NCBI RefSeq assembly: GCF_000498395.2
Contig: NZ_CP010979.1
Coordinates: 2,356,001 to 2,420,000, forward strand
Length of the DNA: 64,000 bases
Reading direction: 5' to 3'
From: Pseudomonas putida S13.1.2
GTDB taxonomy: Bacteria > Pseudomonadota > Gammaproteobacteria > Pseudomonadales > Pseudomonadaceae
Shown here one piece after another: positions 44,999 to 53,302 of this stretch (positions are counted from its first letter, which is position 1; every line of letters starts with the position of its first letter). A program made the translations under genes and the position numbers. The notes below the pieces were generated by a model that searched no databases, had not been told where the DNA came from, and saw nothing but the letters and a program-made list of their open reading frames with translations.

Positions 44999-45823
44999 TC
45001 AGCGAGAGGCACGCAAGCGTTCCAGCCAACGCAAAGGCGGTACGCCGTAGGTGCGAGTGAAGTGCCGGGTCATGTGGCTTTGATCGTGAAAGCCTGCGGC
45101 GAGGGCGGCATCGACCAGGGTGAAGCCATCCAGGATCAGCCTGCGAAAACTATCCAGGCGCCGTAGCGTGACAAACCGGTAAGGGCTGGTGCCGTAGAGG
45201 GCGCGAAAGTCCCGCGACAAGCTCCATTGCTCACGCCCGCTGGCCTGTTCGAGCATCTCCAGCGTGATGCCTGCGTGCAGATGCTCCATGATGAACGCTC
45301 TGGCACGCTCGGCGCTGCGGTAGTCCATGCGTTTGCGGCCACGTGGCTTACCGCCGACGGCACGCAGCGCCATTGCCAGGTCATACACGGCGTCCTGCTC
45401 CTCCAGTGTTTCCAGAGGATGGTCCAAGGCTTGTACGAACGCCTCGCTGGCGCGGTACAAACGCGGGTCGCAGGAGAGCCCGCCGGCGATGAAAGGCAAC
45501 GGTTCGCCCCCGAGCACGTTCTGGATCAACGACGGGTCGATGTAGGCCATCCGGTAGCGAAAGCCCACCTCCGTGCCGGCCATGCCGTCATGCACTTCAT
45601 CCGGGTGCAGCACAAGGGTGTTGCCTGGCACGCCGTGGCACAGCGCCCCCTTGTAGTGAAAGCTCTGCACACCGGCAAGGGTACGGCCTATCGAGTATGT
45701 GTCATGACGATGCGGGTCGTAGCCATGGCCACCAAACCAGGCTTCGATGCGCTCTACGCTGCCAGGCGTGGTGCTGCGTATGACCCAGTCAGAAGTGGAT
45801 GACGGGTTTGCTTTTCGATCCAT
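44999..45823 (-). CDS. AraC-family transcriptional regulator
   Basis: A 274-residue regulator. The N-terminal cupin-like AraC ligand domain includes FGGHGYDPHRHDTYSIGRTL and LVLHPDEVHDGMAGTEVGFR. The C-terminal double helix-turn-helix covers about 175-270, with FHDQSHMTRHFTRTYGVPPL as the second recognition unit. The frame runs to 45910; the ATG at 45823 (MDRKANPSSTSDWV) gives the normal length for the family. It lies between the cupin and YdeI-like genes, all on the minus strand. Confidence 0.88.
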   Translation of the reverse strand: MDRKANPSSTSDWVIRSTTPGSVERIEAWFGGHGYDPHRHDTYSIGRTLAGVQSFHYKGALCHGVPGNTLVLHPDEVHDGMAGTEVGFRYRMAYIDPSLIQNVLGGEPLPFIAGGLSCDPRLYRASEAFVQALDHPLETLEEQDAVYDLAMALRAVGGKPRGRKRMDYRSAERARAFIMEHLHAGITLEMLEQASGREQWSLSRDFRALYGTSPYRFVTLRRLDSFRRLILDGFTLVDAALAAGFHDQSHMTRHFTRTYGVPPLRWLERLRASR

Positions 45824-45906
45824 GAGTATGCTGCCGCTATTGAGCCATCTCGGATGGGGTGTTTGACCCCCTCGTGCTTCAGGATTCCCACCCGCGGCGG
45901 CGTTTA

Positions 45907-46458
45907 TCAATCTTGCGCCTCAGGCGCACGGAAGGCCTTGCTGTAGTAGCCAGACGGGTCGAAACAGCAAACGTGCTTCTTGCCGGAGGCAAGCATATCG
46001 CATGCATTGGCTATTCGTTTTGCGCGCGTCTGGGCCTGCTTGGCTGACGTGATCCAGTGTATCCAGTCTACTCGTGCGAGGGTCGTCGTATTGGTCCAGA
46101 CCAGACGAGCCTCAGGCGTGGCTGCAAGGGCCTCCTGGAAATCGGGAGGGATGCCAGGTTCGGGCTCCTTCAGCACAGGGCTCAACTCCAGTGTAACGAT
46201 GTCGCCAATGGCAGCATTTGCAGCTTCGAGTAACGTAGAGCTGACCTGCAGCCAATGGCTCAGTTGACCATCCGGTTCAAGGGTTGCCTGGAAAGGGTAT
46301 CCATTCAATGTGCCTTCAACTGTCGTCCTTCCTCGCCTGGGAAGCTGTGCACTCGCGTCTTTTGGCAGGACCACGAAGGCCCATGACGAATCATTCCCAG
46401 GGTTTGCCGGACGAAGAAGCGTTGCTTCGAAGCGGGATTTCACAACGGCCTTTGTCAT
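45907..46458 (-). CDS. YdeI/DUF1905-family protein
   Basis: A 183-residue cytoplasmic protein. The N-terminal DUF1905 beta domain reads FEATLLRPANPGNDSSWAFV, then LPRRGRTTVEGTLNGYPFQA. The C-terminal part is a YdeI/OmpD-associated region (PPDFQEALAATPEARLVWTN, WIHWITSAKQAQTRAKRI). Members are often induced by stress or linked to polymyxin tolerance, but their chemistry is unknown. GGAGG before the ATG at 46458 sets the start, rather than 46476. Confidence 0.85.
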   Translation of the reverse strand: MTKAVVKSRFEATLLRPANPGNDSSWAFVVLPKDASAQLPRRGRTTVEGTLNGYPFQATLEPDGQLSHWLQVSSTLLEAANAAIGDIVTLELSPVLKEPEPGIPPDFQEALAATPEARLVWTNTTTLARVDWIHWITSAKQAQTRAKRIANACDMLASGKKHVCCFDPSGYYSKAFRAPEAQD

Positions 46459-46506
46459 TGCAACGCCTCCAGTCACGATGCCAGGTTCAATCGCAGTAAA
46501 GACACT

Positions 46507-47826
46507 TTAACCCGGCAGGGCCGCCAGCACCGCACCCACCATGCTGTTGAACGCAGCGGGCGAGTCCACGACGCGCGCAGGGGCTTTTACCTCGCCGTCG
46601 GCACGGGTGGCGCGCCGGGCCTGATCGGCCGTTGCTGACAGCTTCACGATCACCACTTCGCGGCGGGGGTTGATATAGATTTTCTGACCGAAGCGCCCAC
46701 TGGCCTCGACCGAACCGTCACCGTCGTTCTTCTGGTACCAGTAATTGCGGTAGCCGTAACCAGGGCGACCGGGCCCTAGGTTGCCGTTGGCGAACACCGC
46801 CGGGTCCGCAGGCTGGAATGTGCTGTGCACCGCCTGGTTGAAGCTGTCGCCCTTGGCATCGCGGGCCAGTTCGCGGCGCACCAGCTCGGCGAAGCGGGCG
46901 GTGTCCCGCAGGTTGCAGCTGATGCCGCCACTGGCCATTTCGGTGCCCAGCGGGTCGACCTGCACGTAGGCATCGTCCTCGGCGAAGCGTGACCACAAAC
47001 GCTGCTCGACCAGTTGCGCCCAGTTGAGCCCGGTGATGCGCCGCAACGCCCATGCCAGCGCTTCCGGTGAGCCGTTCTGGTAGAAGAACGGCGCCTGGCT
47101 ACCCGCGTGCGGCGCCTGCTGCACCTGCTGGAGGAAGCTGTAGATATCCCCTGGCATGCCCTCGCCCCGCGGTATCAGGCCGGTGGCGGCAAACAGGCCG
47201 AGGTCCGGCGGCATCTGTGGTGGGTACTCCACCGCCACCTGCATGTCCAGGTTGGCCTGCACCGTCGCCTCGCCGAACGGCGTGCCGCGCAGTTCCGGCA
47301 CGTAATGCGCCAGTGTGCGCTGAGGGTCCAGCGCACCCTCGGCGATCAACTGGGCGGCGATCAGGCCGGTGACCGACTTGGTCATTGACGCCCAGATATG
47401 CGCCTGGCCGGGTTGGAACCCTTCCAGATAATGCTCATACACCACCTTGCCCCTGTGCAGCACGATCAAGCCGTCGGTGCTGGTTTGCTGAAGGTAACCG
47501 GCCAGGGTCAACGGCTGATCGCCGGCATTGAAGGCCAGTTGGTCGAGCGCCGCCGCGCTGCCTTCGGCCAAAGCCAGCGGTGTGGCCGCGCGGCCGATGC
47601 CACGGGTGGGCGACACCTCGCGGGCGTGGCGCATGGACCAGCGCAAGTACGGTGGCTGAAAGGCGTTGGCCTGGTTGACGCGCAATTCCGGTGCTGGTGG
47701 GAACCCCTGCATCACGCCCTGTACGGTCGGTGCCCCGACCGCCAGCCCTGGTGCCAGCGCACCGGCCAGTATCAGGGCGATGCCGGGCAGGTTGGCGGAT
47801 GAAGGCTGCATGCTGCGCTTGGACAT
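46507..47826 (-). CDS. Secreted serine hydrolase (class C beta-lactamase/esterase fold)
   Basis: A 439-residue protein with a signal peptide (IALILAGALAPGLAVGAP). It has the serine-hydrolase SxxK motif in WASMTKSVTG and the YxN-type motif in FFYQNGSPEALAW, the arrangement of 6-aminohexanoate-dimer hydrolases and EstB-type esterases rather than resistance beta-lactamases. Located in or across the periplasm, it could release acids or alcohols from esters or amides. It lies 20 bases after the DUF1302 gene, at the end of a long catabolic operon, so it probably acts on the same hydrophobic growth substrate. Confidence 0.87.
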   Translation of the reverse strand: MSKRSMQPSSANLPGIALILAGALAPGLAVGAPTVQGVMQGFPPAPELRVNQANAFQPPYLRWSMRHAREVSPTRGIGRAATPLALAEGSAAALDQLAFNAGDQPLTLAGYLQQTSTDGLIVLHRGKVVYEHYLEGFQPGQAHIWASMTKSVTGLIAAQLIAEGALDPQRTLAHYVPELRGTPFGEATVQANLDMQVAVEYPPQMPPDLGLFAATGLIPRGEGMPGDIYSFLQQVQQAPHAGSQAPFFYQNGSPEALAWALRRITGLNWAQLVEQRLWSRFAEDDAYVQVDPLGTEMASGGISCNLRDTARFAELVRRELARDAKGDSFNQAVHSTFQPADPAVFANGNLGPGRPGYGYRNYWYQKNDGDGSVEASGRFGQKIYINPRREVVIVKLSATADQARRATRADGEVKAPARVVDSPAAFNSMVGAVLAALPG

Positions 47827-47846
47827 TGTCTTGCTCCTTGGTTGTA

Positions 47847-49700
47847 CTAGAAATTGGCACCCACACTGAACGCGACATAATCGCGGTCGCCGCGGGTGCC
47901 GTAATCGCCGTCGAGGTAATCGGTGTAGGCCAGGCTTGCCCAGTACTGAGTGGCCAGGCTGACGTCCACGCCCAGGCTGATGGAGCGCGAGCCTTCGTTG
48001 AAGGCCGAGCCGTCAGCGGGTGAGTAACCTTTGACGTCATGGGCCCAGGCCAGGCTGGGGCGAATGTCCAGGCCCTGGACAAGGTTCGGGTAGCTCCAGG
48101 TCGCGCGCAGCCGGTACCCCCACGAGAAAGGCGTGACAAAACCCTCGCCGTTGCAGTCGCCCGGGCTTTTCGAAATCGCCAGGCACAGGCTGTTGTCGGC
48201 CAGTTCGCCGTTGCCATAGGCACCGGAGCGGCCATACCGGGCCCCGAAACGCCCCTCCAGCCCACCGACATAGGTGGCACCCACCTCACCCATCAGCAGC
48301 AGCTGGTTGGCGCCCATGACCTGGCTGAACGCCTGCACGGCCGATACCTGGGCCTGGGTAACCTGCTTGCGCCGGTAACCGTCGAACGGCGTGCTGTCGG
48401 TTGCCGGGCGCAGGCCATCGGCGTTCAGGGGGCTGCGGCCGGGGGCATTGAGCAACGACTGCAACACATCGTTGCCGTTGAGTTGTACCGGCATGTTCGG
48501 CCGATAGCTCACCTCCCCTTGCACGGCGGTACCGTTGCGCAGCGTGGTGGCGAAGGTGAGGCCGTACAGGCGGATGTCCTCCGGGTATTGCGCCTGGTAC
48601 CGGGAAGTGCCCATGCGCAATGCACCGGCCAGGGTCTGCCCGTTGCTGGAAGCCAGGAAGGCGCCGCAGTTGGCCAGCGCCACACCGACATTGCCGCACA
48701 GCTCCCTGGCAAAACCCGTATTGGCGTAGTAGCGGCTGCTGACCGTGCCCAGGTAGGGGGAGCGGCTGTGGTAGTTGGCGGCGAACAGGCCGAACTCGGT
48801 ATCCAGCCGTTCGACGTACCAGTGCAGCGAAAAACCCCATTGCCCGCCATTGCGCGGATCCTGGTCGGCGCTCCGGGGCACCCGCACGCCCTCCTCCGTC
48901 AGCGTCACACCGAACGGGGCCAGGGCCTGCGAAACGGCCGGGTTGGTGACCTTCTGCCCGCCGACATCCAGGCCCCGGCAGCCCTCGGGCATGAAGTCGT
49001 TGCCGGAAAAGAACGTTGCGCAGTTGTCCAGCCGGGCCTGTTCCCAGTCCAGCTGGTAAAAGGCGTCAAAAGACAGCGCCTGGTTGAGGTTTTGCGTGAC
49101 ATACACCAGGTTGACCGGCGCCAGGGCGTCTTTCACCTCGGAGCCTGGCCGACGCAGCGCCGCCTGGTTGAAGGGGTTGATCACGTTCAGCCCGCCCTGG
49201 ATGAACAGGCTTTCCCCCCAATTGACCACCTGTTTGCCCAGGCGCAGCGAACCGGGCTCGCCGTCGATGTCGTAGAGGGCATAGGCGAAGGCATCGAGCA
49301 GCTCCGCGCCTGCGGTTTTCGCCGATACCTGGCGATCGTGATCGTCGATATCGACTGCTCGCTGGCTGTGGTCACGCTGCGCGGTGTCGTACCAGTAGCT
49401 GCCGCGCAGGAACACACCGAGGTTGTCGCGCCGCAGCTCCAGGTCGTGGGTGCCTTTGAAGATCACCGAGAACACATCGCCCGCCCGGTAGTTGCGTCGC
49501 CCGTCGTTGCCATTGGCCGCCTGCAACTGCTGTTTGTCGGGGTTGGCGGTGCTGACTGCGCTGCCGAGCGACAGGGCCGAGTCGAAACGCCCCTGTAACG
49601 GGCCAACGTCGAATTGCACGCCCGCCACCGGGGTGGCGAGCAGGCAGCACAGTGCCGCCAGCGGCGCGCGGCGCCGGCAAAAAAGTAGGGTTGCGCTCAC
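47847..49700 (-). CDS. DUF1302 outer-membrane protein, GTG start
   Basis: A 617-residue outer-membrane barrel-like protein. It starts at GTG with AAGAGG six bases upstream, has a signal peptide (APLAALCCLLATPVAGVQFD), and the family's DLELRRDNLGVFLRGSYWYD and LGKQVVNWGESLFIQGGLNV motifs. The C-terminus ends in an aromatic-rich barrel strand (RDYVAFSVGANF). DUF1302 genes in pseudomonads co-occur with DUF1329 genes in clusters for hydrophobic or sterol-like substrates, and a role in uptake is suspected but unproven. It has its own upstream element (49816-49857) and a CA motif, so it can be expressed apart from the genes before it. Confidence 0.88.
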   Translation of the reverse strand: MSATLLFCRRRAPLAALCCLLATPVAGVQFDVGPLQGRFDSALSLGSAVSTANPDKQQLQAANGNDGRRNYRAGDVFSVIFKGTHDLELRRDNLGVFLRGSYWYDTAQRDHSQRAVDIDDHDRQVSAKTAGAELLDAFAYALYDIDGEPGSLRLGKQVVNWGESLFIQGGLNVINPFNQAALRRPGSEVKDALAPVNLVYVTQNLNQALSFDAFYQLDWEQARLDNCATFFSGNDFMPEGCRGLDVGGQKVTNPAVSQALAPFGVTLTEEGVRVPRSADQDPRNGGQWGFSLHWYVERLDTEFGLFAANYHSRSPYLGTVSSRYYANTGFARELCGNVGVALANCGAFLASSNGQTLAGALRMGTSRYQAQYPEDIRLYGLTFATTLRNGTAVQGEVSYRPNMPVQLNGNDVLQSLLNAPGRSPLNADGLRPATDSTPFDGYRRKQVTQAQVSAVQAFSQVMGANQLLLMGEVGATYVGGLEGRFGARYGRSGAYGNGELADNSLCLAISKSPGDCNGEGFVTPFSWGYRLRATWSYPNLVQGLDIRPSLAWAHDVKGYSPADGSAFNEGSRSISLGVDVSLATQYWASLAYTDYLDGDYGTRGDRDYVAFSVGANF

Positions 49701-49710
49701 TCTTAACCTC

Positions 49711-49718
49711 TTGTTGTT
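49711..49718 (-). promoter_or_regulatory. Crc/Hfq-type CA motif before DUF1302
   Basis: Minus strand AACAACAA runs straight into the AAGAGG ribosome site. The AACAACAAGAGG arrangement is the one known from amiE of P. aeruginosa, a Crc/Hfq target. Regulation here is inferred. Confidence 0.55.
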
Positions 49719-49815
49719 TTATTAGAGAGGGAAATGATGGGTTCAGCGCGGACGCGCCGGCCGCCCAGGCCGGCGGTGTCGGTGACCAGAAGTATCAGGC
49801 AGGTTGAACGCCCCT

Positions 49816-49857
49816 CACAAATAGCGTCTTCGGATCAATGCCATGCCGGTTCGTTAT
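49816..49857 (-). promoter_or_regulatory. Upstream element shared with the DUF1329 gene (copy A)
   Basis: 32 of 42 bases match 59736-59777. It contains TTCGGAT (49829-49835) and TTCGTTA (49850-49856), 21 bp apart. In the direction of DUF1302, TTTGTG (49816-49821) then TGATAC (49792-49797), 18 bp apart, could be -35 and -10. It overlaps the 3' end of the thioesterase gene. A common activator is inferred. Confidence 0.6.
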
Positions 49858-50305
49858 GGCTGGATGGGTCGGGCGACGCGAGCAGGCTGCCGAGAGCGCT
49901 GCGCAGCCTGGCGGGGATGGCGACCGGGCGGTTGTCGCGACGGTCGACGAAAACGTGGGTGAAACGGCCGGCCGCGCAGGCTTCAGGTTCGCCCTCGACG
50001 AACACGGCCAGCGTGTAGTGCACCGAACTGTTGCCCAGACGCTCGACGGCGATGCCCACTTCGATGCGTTGCGGGAAGGCAACGGCGGCAAAATAGTCGC
50101 AGGCGGACCCGGCCACGTAGGCCACCACCGGGTCGTGGTGGATATCCAGGCCGGCATGTTCGATCAGCCAGGTATTCACGGCACTGTCGAAAAACCCGTA
50201 ATAGACGACGTTGTTCACATGCCCATACACGTCGTTGTCATGCCAGCGCGTGGTGATCGGCTGGAAGTGGCGGTAGGCGCCGCGCAGCGGGCGCTCCCTG
50301 GCCAT
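49835..50305 (-). CDS. Acyl-CoA thioesterase (4HBT hot-dog family)
   Basis: A 156-residue hot-dog thioesterase. The active-site stretch is TTRWHDNDVYGHVNNVVYYG (Asp of NDVYGHVN), typical of 4-hydroxybenzoyl-CoA-thioesterase/YbgC relatives that hydrolyse acyl-CoA. It begins two bases after the alcohol dehydrogenase stop and is therefore co-transcribed with the upstream oxidation genes. It may recycle CoA when acyl-CoA intermediates pile up. Confidence 0.9.
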   Translation of the reverse strand: MARERPLRGAYRHFQPITTRWHDNDVYGHVNNVVYYGFFDSAVNTWLIEHAGLDIHHDPVVAYVAGSACDYFAAVAFPQRIEVGIAVERLGNSSVHYTLAVFVEGEPEACAAGRFTHVFVDRRDNRPVAIPARLRSALGSLLASPDPSSHNEPAWH

Positions 50306-50307
50306 GG

Positions 50308-51477
50308 TCAGAACGCCGCCTGGTAGAGGGCCAGGGCATCGGCAAGGGTGACCTTGCGCGGGTTGTTGACCAGCAGCCGTTGCTGTTGCTGGGCATCCTC
50401 GGCCAGCAGCGGCAGGCTGTGCCGCGGTACACCGACATCACGCAGCCGGCTGGGCAGGCCGCAGCGTGGCGCCAGCTGCGCAAGCTCATCGATGAACTGG
50501 CTGCACAGGTCATGGGGGTCGCCAGGCACCAGGCGCTCGCCCAGAAGTGCCGGCGCCAATGCCGCATAATCGGCAAACGCCTCGCGCCGGTTGAAGCGCA
50601 TCACGTGGGGCAGCACCAGCGCATTGGCCAGCCCGTGCGGCACGTGGTAACGCGCCCCCAGCGGGTAAGCCAGCGCATGCACCGCCGCCACCGGCGCGTT
50701 GGCAAATGCCTGCCCGGCCAGGCAGGCGCCCAGCAGCATGGCCTGGCGGGCCACCAGGTTGCCACCGTTGTGTACCGCCTGGTCGAGGTTGCCGGCCAGC
50801 AGCCCCAACGCTTCGCGGGCCAGCAGGCTGGACACCGGGTTGCGCTTGAACCGGCTGGTGGTGGCCTCGATGGCATGGACCATGGCATCGATACCGGTGG
50901 CCGCAGTGATCGCCGGTGGCAGGCCCAGTGTGCGCTCGGCGTCGAGCAGCGCCAGGTCGGGCAGCAACAGCGGCGAAATGACCGCCATCTTGGCCGCCTC
51001 GCCGGTGGTGATCACGGCGACCGGGGTGACCTCGGAGCCGGTCCCGGCGGTGGTCGGCACCTGGATCAGTGGCAGGCGCTGGCCCTTGGCCTGGTCGATG
51101 CCATAGACCGCCTCCAGGGTCTGGTCACAGGCGGGGTGTGCCAGCAGCGCCACCAGCTTGGCGACATCCATGGAGCTGCCGCCACCGAAACCGACGATCA
51201 GCTCGGCGCCGATATGCCGTGCCCGGCCGACCGCCGCCAGCACGCAGGCATGGCTGGGGTCGGCGCTGACCTCACCGAAGATCGCCACGCTCAGGTGAGC
51301 CTGGGTGAACCCTGGCAGTAAATCATCGAGCATGCCCAGGTTGACAATACCCGGGTCGGTGACGATCAGCACGCGGCGCACGCCGCGTTGCTGGCACAGC
51401 TGCGCCAGGCGCCCGGCGGCACCGGGTTCGCACAGCAGATGAGGGGTGGTGGCAAAACTGAAAGGCTGCATGCTCAT
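50308..51477 (-). CDS. Iron-containing alcohol dehydrogenase
   Basis: A 389-residue group III alcohol dehydrogenase. The NAD motif is LIVGFGGGSSMDVAKLVALL and the family block VPTTAGTGSEVTPVAVITTG. Metal ligands are the D and H of GIDAMVHAIEA and the two histidines in VHALAYPLGARYHVPHGLAN. AAGAGG and the CA motif precede the ATG at 51477, overruling the longer frame to 51537. It lies 37 bases after the acyl-CoA dehydrogenase gene. In this island it probably oxidises the alcohol released by the sulfatase or esterase, but the substrate has to be inferred. It is a distinct paralog of the one at 6140. Confidence 0.9.
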   Translation of the reverse strand: MSMQPFSFATTPHLLCEPGAAGRLAQLCQQRGVRRVLIVTDPGIVNLGMLDDLLPGFTQAHLSVAIFGEVSADPSHACVLAAVGRARHIGAELIVGFGGGSSMDVAKLVALLAHPACDQTLEAVYGIDQAKGQRLPLIQVPTTAGTGSEVTPVAVITTGEAAKMAVISPLLLPDLALLDAERTLGLPPAITAATGIDAMVHAIEATTSRFKRNPVSSLLAREALGLLAGNLDQAVHNGGNLVARQAMLLGACLAGQAFANAPVAAVHALAYPLGARYHVPHGLANALVLPHVMRFNRREAFADYAALAPALLGERLVPGDPHDLCSQFIDELAQLAPRCGLPSRLRDVGVPRHSLPLLAEDAQQQQRLLVNNPRKVTLADALALYQAAF

Positions 51478-51484
51478 GTTCCTC

Positions 51485-51492
51485 TTGTTGTT
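51485..51492 (-). promoter_or_regulatory. Crc/Hfq-type CA motif before the alcohol dehydrogenase
   Basis: Minus strand AACAACAA continues into AAGAGG and the ATG at 51477, the same arrangement as at 49711 and 59659. Regulation is inferred. Confidence 0.55.
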
Positions 51493-51514
51493 GTGGGTGA
51501 ACAGCTGGGCAGGG

Positions 51515-53302
51515 TCAGAAGGCGAAGTGCGCTTCATCCAGGCTCATCAGGCACTGTGCGCCGCCGCGCAACGCCTCGCAGTGGGCATTTGCGCGCGGCA
51601 ATACCCGCCGCCAGTAGAAGCCTGCGGCGTGCAGCTTGGCTTGGTAGAAGGCACTGTCTGCGCTGCCTGCGGCCAGTGCCGCGCTGGCCGTTACGCCAGC
51701 GCGCAGCCACAGCGCGGCCAGCAGCACGTAGCCCGAGTAGGCAAGGAAGTCCACCGACACTGCGCCGATTTCCTGCGGGTCACAGCGGCAGGCATCGACC
51801 ACCTCGGCGCTCAGGTTGCGCCATTCCAGCAGGCGCTGGACGACCACCTGGGCCATCCCGGCCAGCTCGTCGGCAGCGCAGCCGCGAGCCGCTTCGAGCA
51901 ACTCATCGATGAGCAGGCGCAACTGCTCGCCACCATCGCCAAGCACCTTGCGGCGGATCAGGTCCAGCGCCTGGATGCCGTTGGTGCCTTCGTACAACTG
52001 GGTGATACGGCTGTCGCGCATCAGCTGCTCCATGCCCCATTCGCGGATATAGCCATGCCCCCCGTACAGCTGCACCCCCAGGCTGGCGACCTCCTGGCCG
52101 ACATCGGTGAGGAAGGCTTTGACGATGGGGATCAGCAACGCCGCCCGCCGCCCGGCGGCCGCTTGCACGTCTGGCTGCGGGGCACCGTGCTCCTGATCCA
52201 GCGCTTGCGCTGCAAAGGCCGCCAGCATGCGGCAGCCCTCGCTGAGGGTTTTCTGGGTCAGCAGCATGCGCCGCACGTCCGGGTGGCAGATGATCGGGTC
52301 GGCATTGCGCTCGGGTGCCACCGGCCCAGCCAGGCTGCGCGACTGCAAGCGCTCGCGGGCATAGGCCAGGCCACCCTGGAAGGCCGCCTCGGCGATGCCC
52401 AGCCCCTGCAGGCCAACCTGAAACCGCGCATCGTTCATCATGGTGAACATGCAGGCCAGGCCCTGGTTGGCCTCACCCACCAGCCAGCCGCGGGCGCCCT
52501 CGAAGTTCATCACGCAGGTCGCTGCACCCTTGATGCCCATCTTGTGCTCGAGCGCACCGCATTCGACGGCGTTGCGCGCGCCTAGCCCACCGCTACCGGT
52601 GCATTCGAACTTGGGCACCAGGAACAGGCTGATGCCACGCACACCGGCCGGCGCATCCGGCAGGCGCGCCAGCACCAGGTGGACGATGTTGTCGGTCAGG
52701 TCCTGGTCGCCGCCGCTGATGAAGATCTTGCTGCCGCTGATGCGGTAGCTGCCATCGCCTTGCGGCTCGGCGCGGGTGCGCAGCAGCGCGAGGTCGGTGC
52801 CGGCCTGTGGCTCGGTCAGGCACATGGTGCCGGCCCATTCGCCGCTGACCAGCTTGCCGAGGTAATCGCGCTTGAGCGCTGCGCTGCCATGCCGATGCAA
52901 GGCCAGCACGGCGCCCTCGGTCAGGCCAGAATAGATCCGAAACGACAGGGACGCGCCCATCAGCATTTCGTGAAAGCACGCCGCGACCATTTGCGGCAGC
53001 CCCTGGCCATCGTGCTCCACGGGGCCGGTCATGCCACCCCAGCCCTGCTGCACATATTGCCGGTAGGCCCGGCGAAAGCCATCGGGGGTGCGCACAGCGC
53101 CTTGCTCCAGGCGGCAGCCCTGCTCATCGCCCTGGCGGTTAAGCGGCGCAACCACCTCGCCGGCAAACCGTGCGCCTTGTTCGAGGATGCCATCAATGGT
53201 TTCGCGGTCCAGCTCGTTGCCCAGGCGGGCACAGTGCGCCGTCACATCGAACAGTTCGTGCAGGACGAAGTGCATGTCACGCAGGGGGGCTCGGTAGCTC
53301 AT
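51515..53302 (-). CDS. Acyl-CoA dehydrogenase, long form with C-terminal domain
   Basis: A 595-residue flavoprotein of the bacterial FadE-like group that has an extra C-terminal domain (about 440-595) after the usual catalytic core. It oxidises acyl-CoA to 2-enoyl-CoA. Core motifs are GTMCLTEPQAGTDLALLRTR and KIFISGGDQDLTDNIVHLVL. The catalytic Glu is in ITQLYEGTNGIQALDL. Translation is coupled: its ATG at 53302 overlaps the stop of the hydroxyacyl-CoA dehydrogenase gene (ATGA). The operon lacks an enoyl-CoA hydratase and thiolase, so general fad enzymes must complete the cycle. Confidence 0.92.
   Translation of the reverse strand: MSYRAPLRDMHFVLHELFDVTAHCARLGNELDRETIDGILEQGARFAGEVVAPLNRQGDEQGCRLEQGAVRTPDGFRRAYRQYVQQGWGGMTGPVEHDGQGLPQMVAACFHEMLMGASLSFRIYSGLTEGAVLALHRHGSAALKRDYLGKLVSGEWAGTMCLTEPQAGTDLALLRTRAEPQGDGSYRISGSKIFISGGDQDLTDNIVHLVLARLPDAPAGVRGISLFLVPKFECTGSGGLGARNAVECGALEHKMGIKGAATCVMNFEGARGWLVGEANQGLACMFTMMNDARFQVGLQGLGIAEAAFQGGLAYARERLQSRSLAGPVAPERNADPIICHPDVRRMLLTQKTLSEGCRMLAAFAAQALDQEHGAPQPDVQAAAGRRAALLIPIVKAFLTDVGQEVASLGVQLYGGHGYIREWGMEQLMRDSRITQLYEGTNGIQALDLIRRKVLGDGGEQLRLLIDELLEAARGCAADELAGMAQVVVQRLLEWRNLSAEVVDACRCDPQEIGAVSVDFLAYSGYVLLAALWLRAGVTASAALAAGSADSAFYQAKLHAAGFYWRRVLPRANAHCEALRGGAQCLMSLDEAHFAF

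Noticed and set aside
46507..47826. Antibiotic-resistance beta-lactamase
   Set aside because: The SxxK and YxN pattern fits EstB/NylB-type hydrolases; neither the surroundings nor the sequence suggest resistance.
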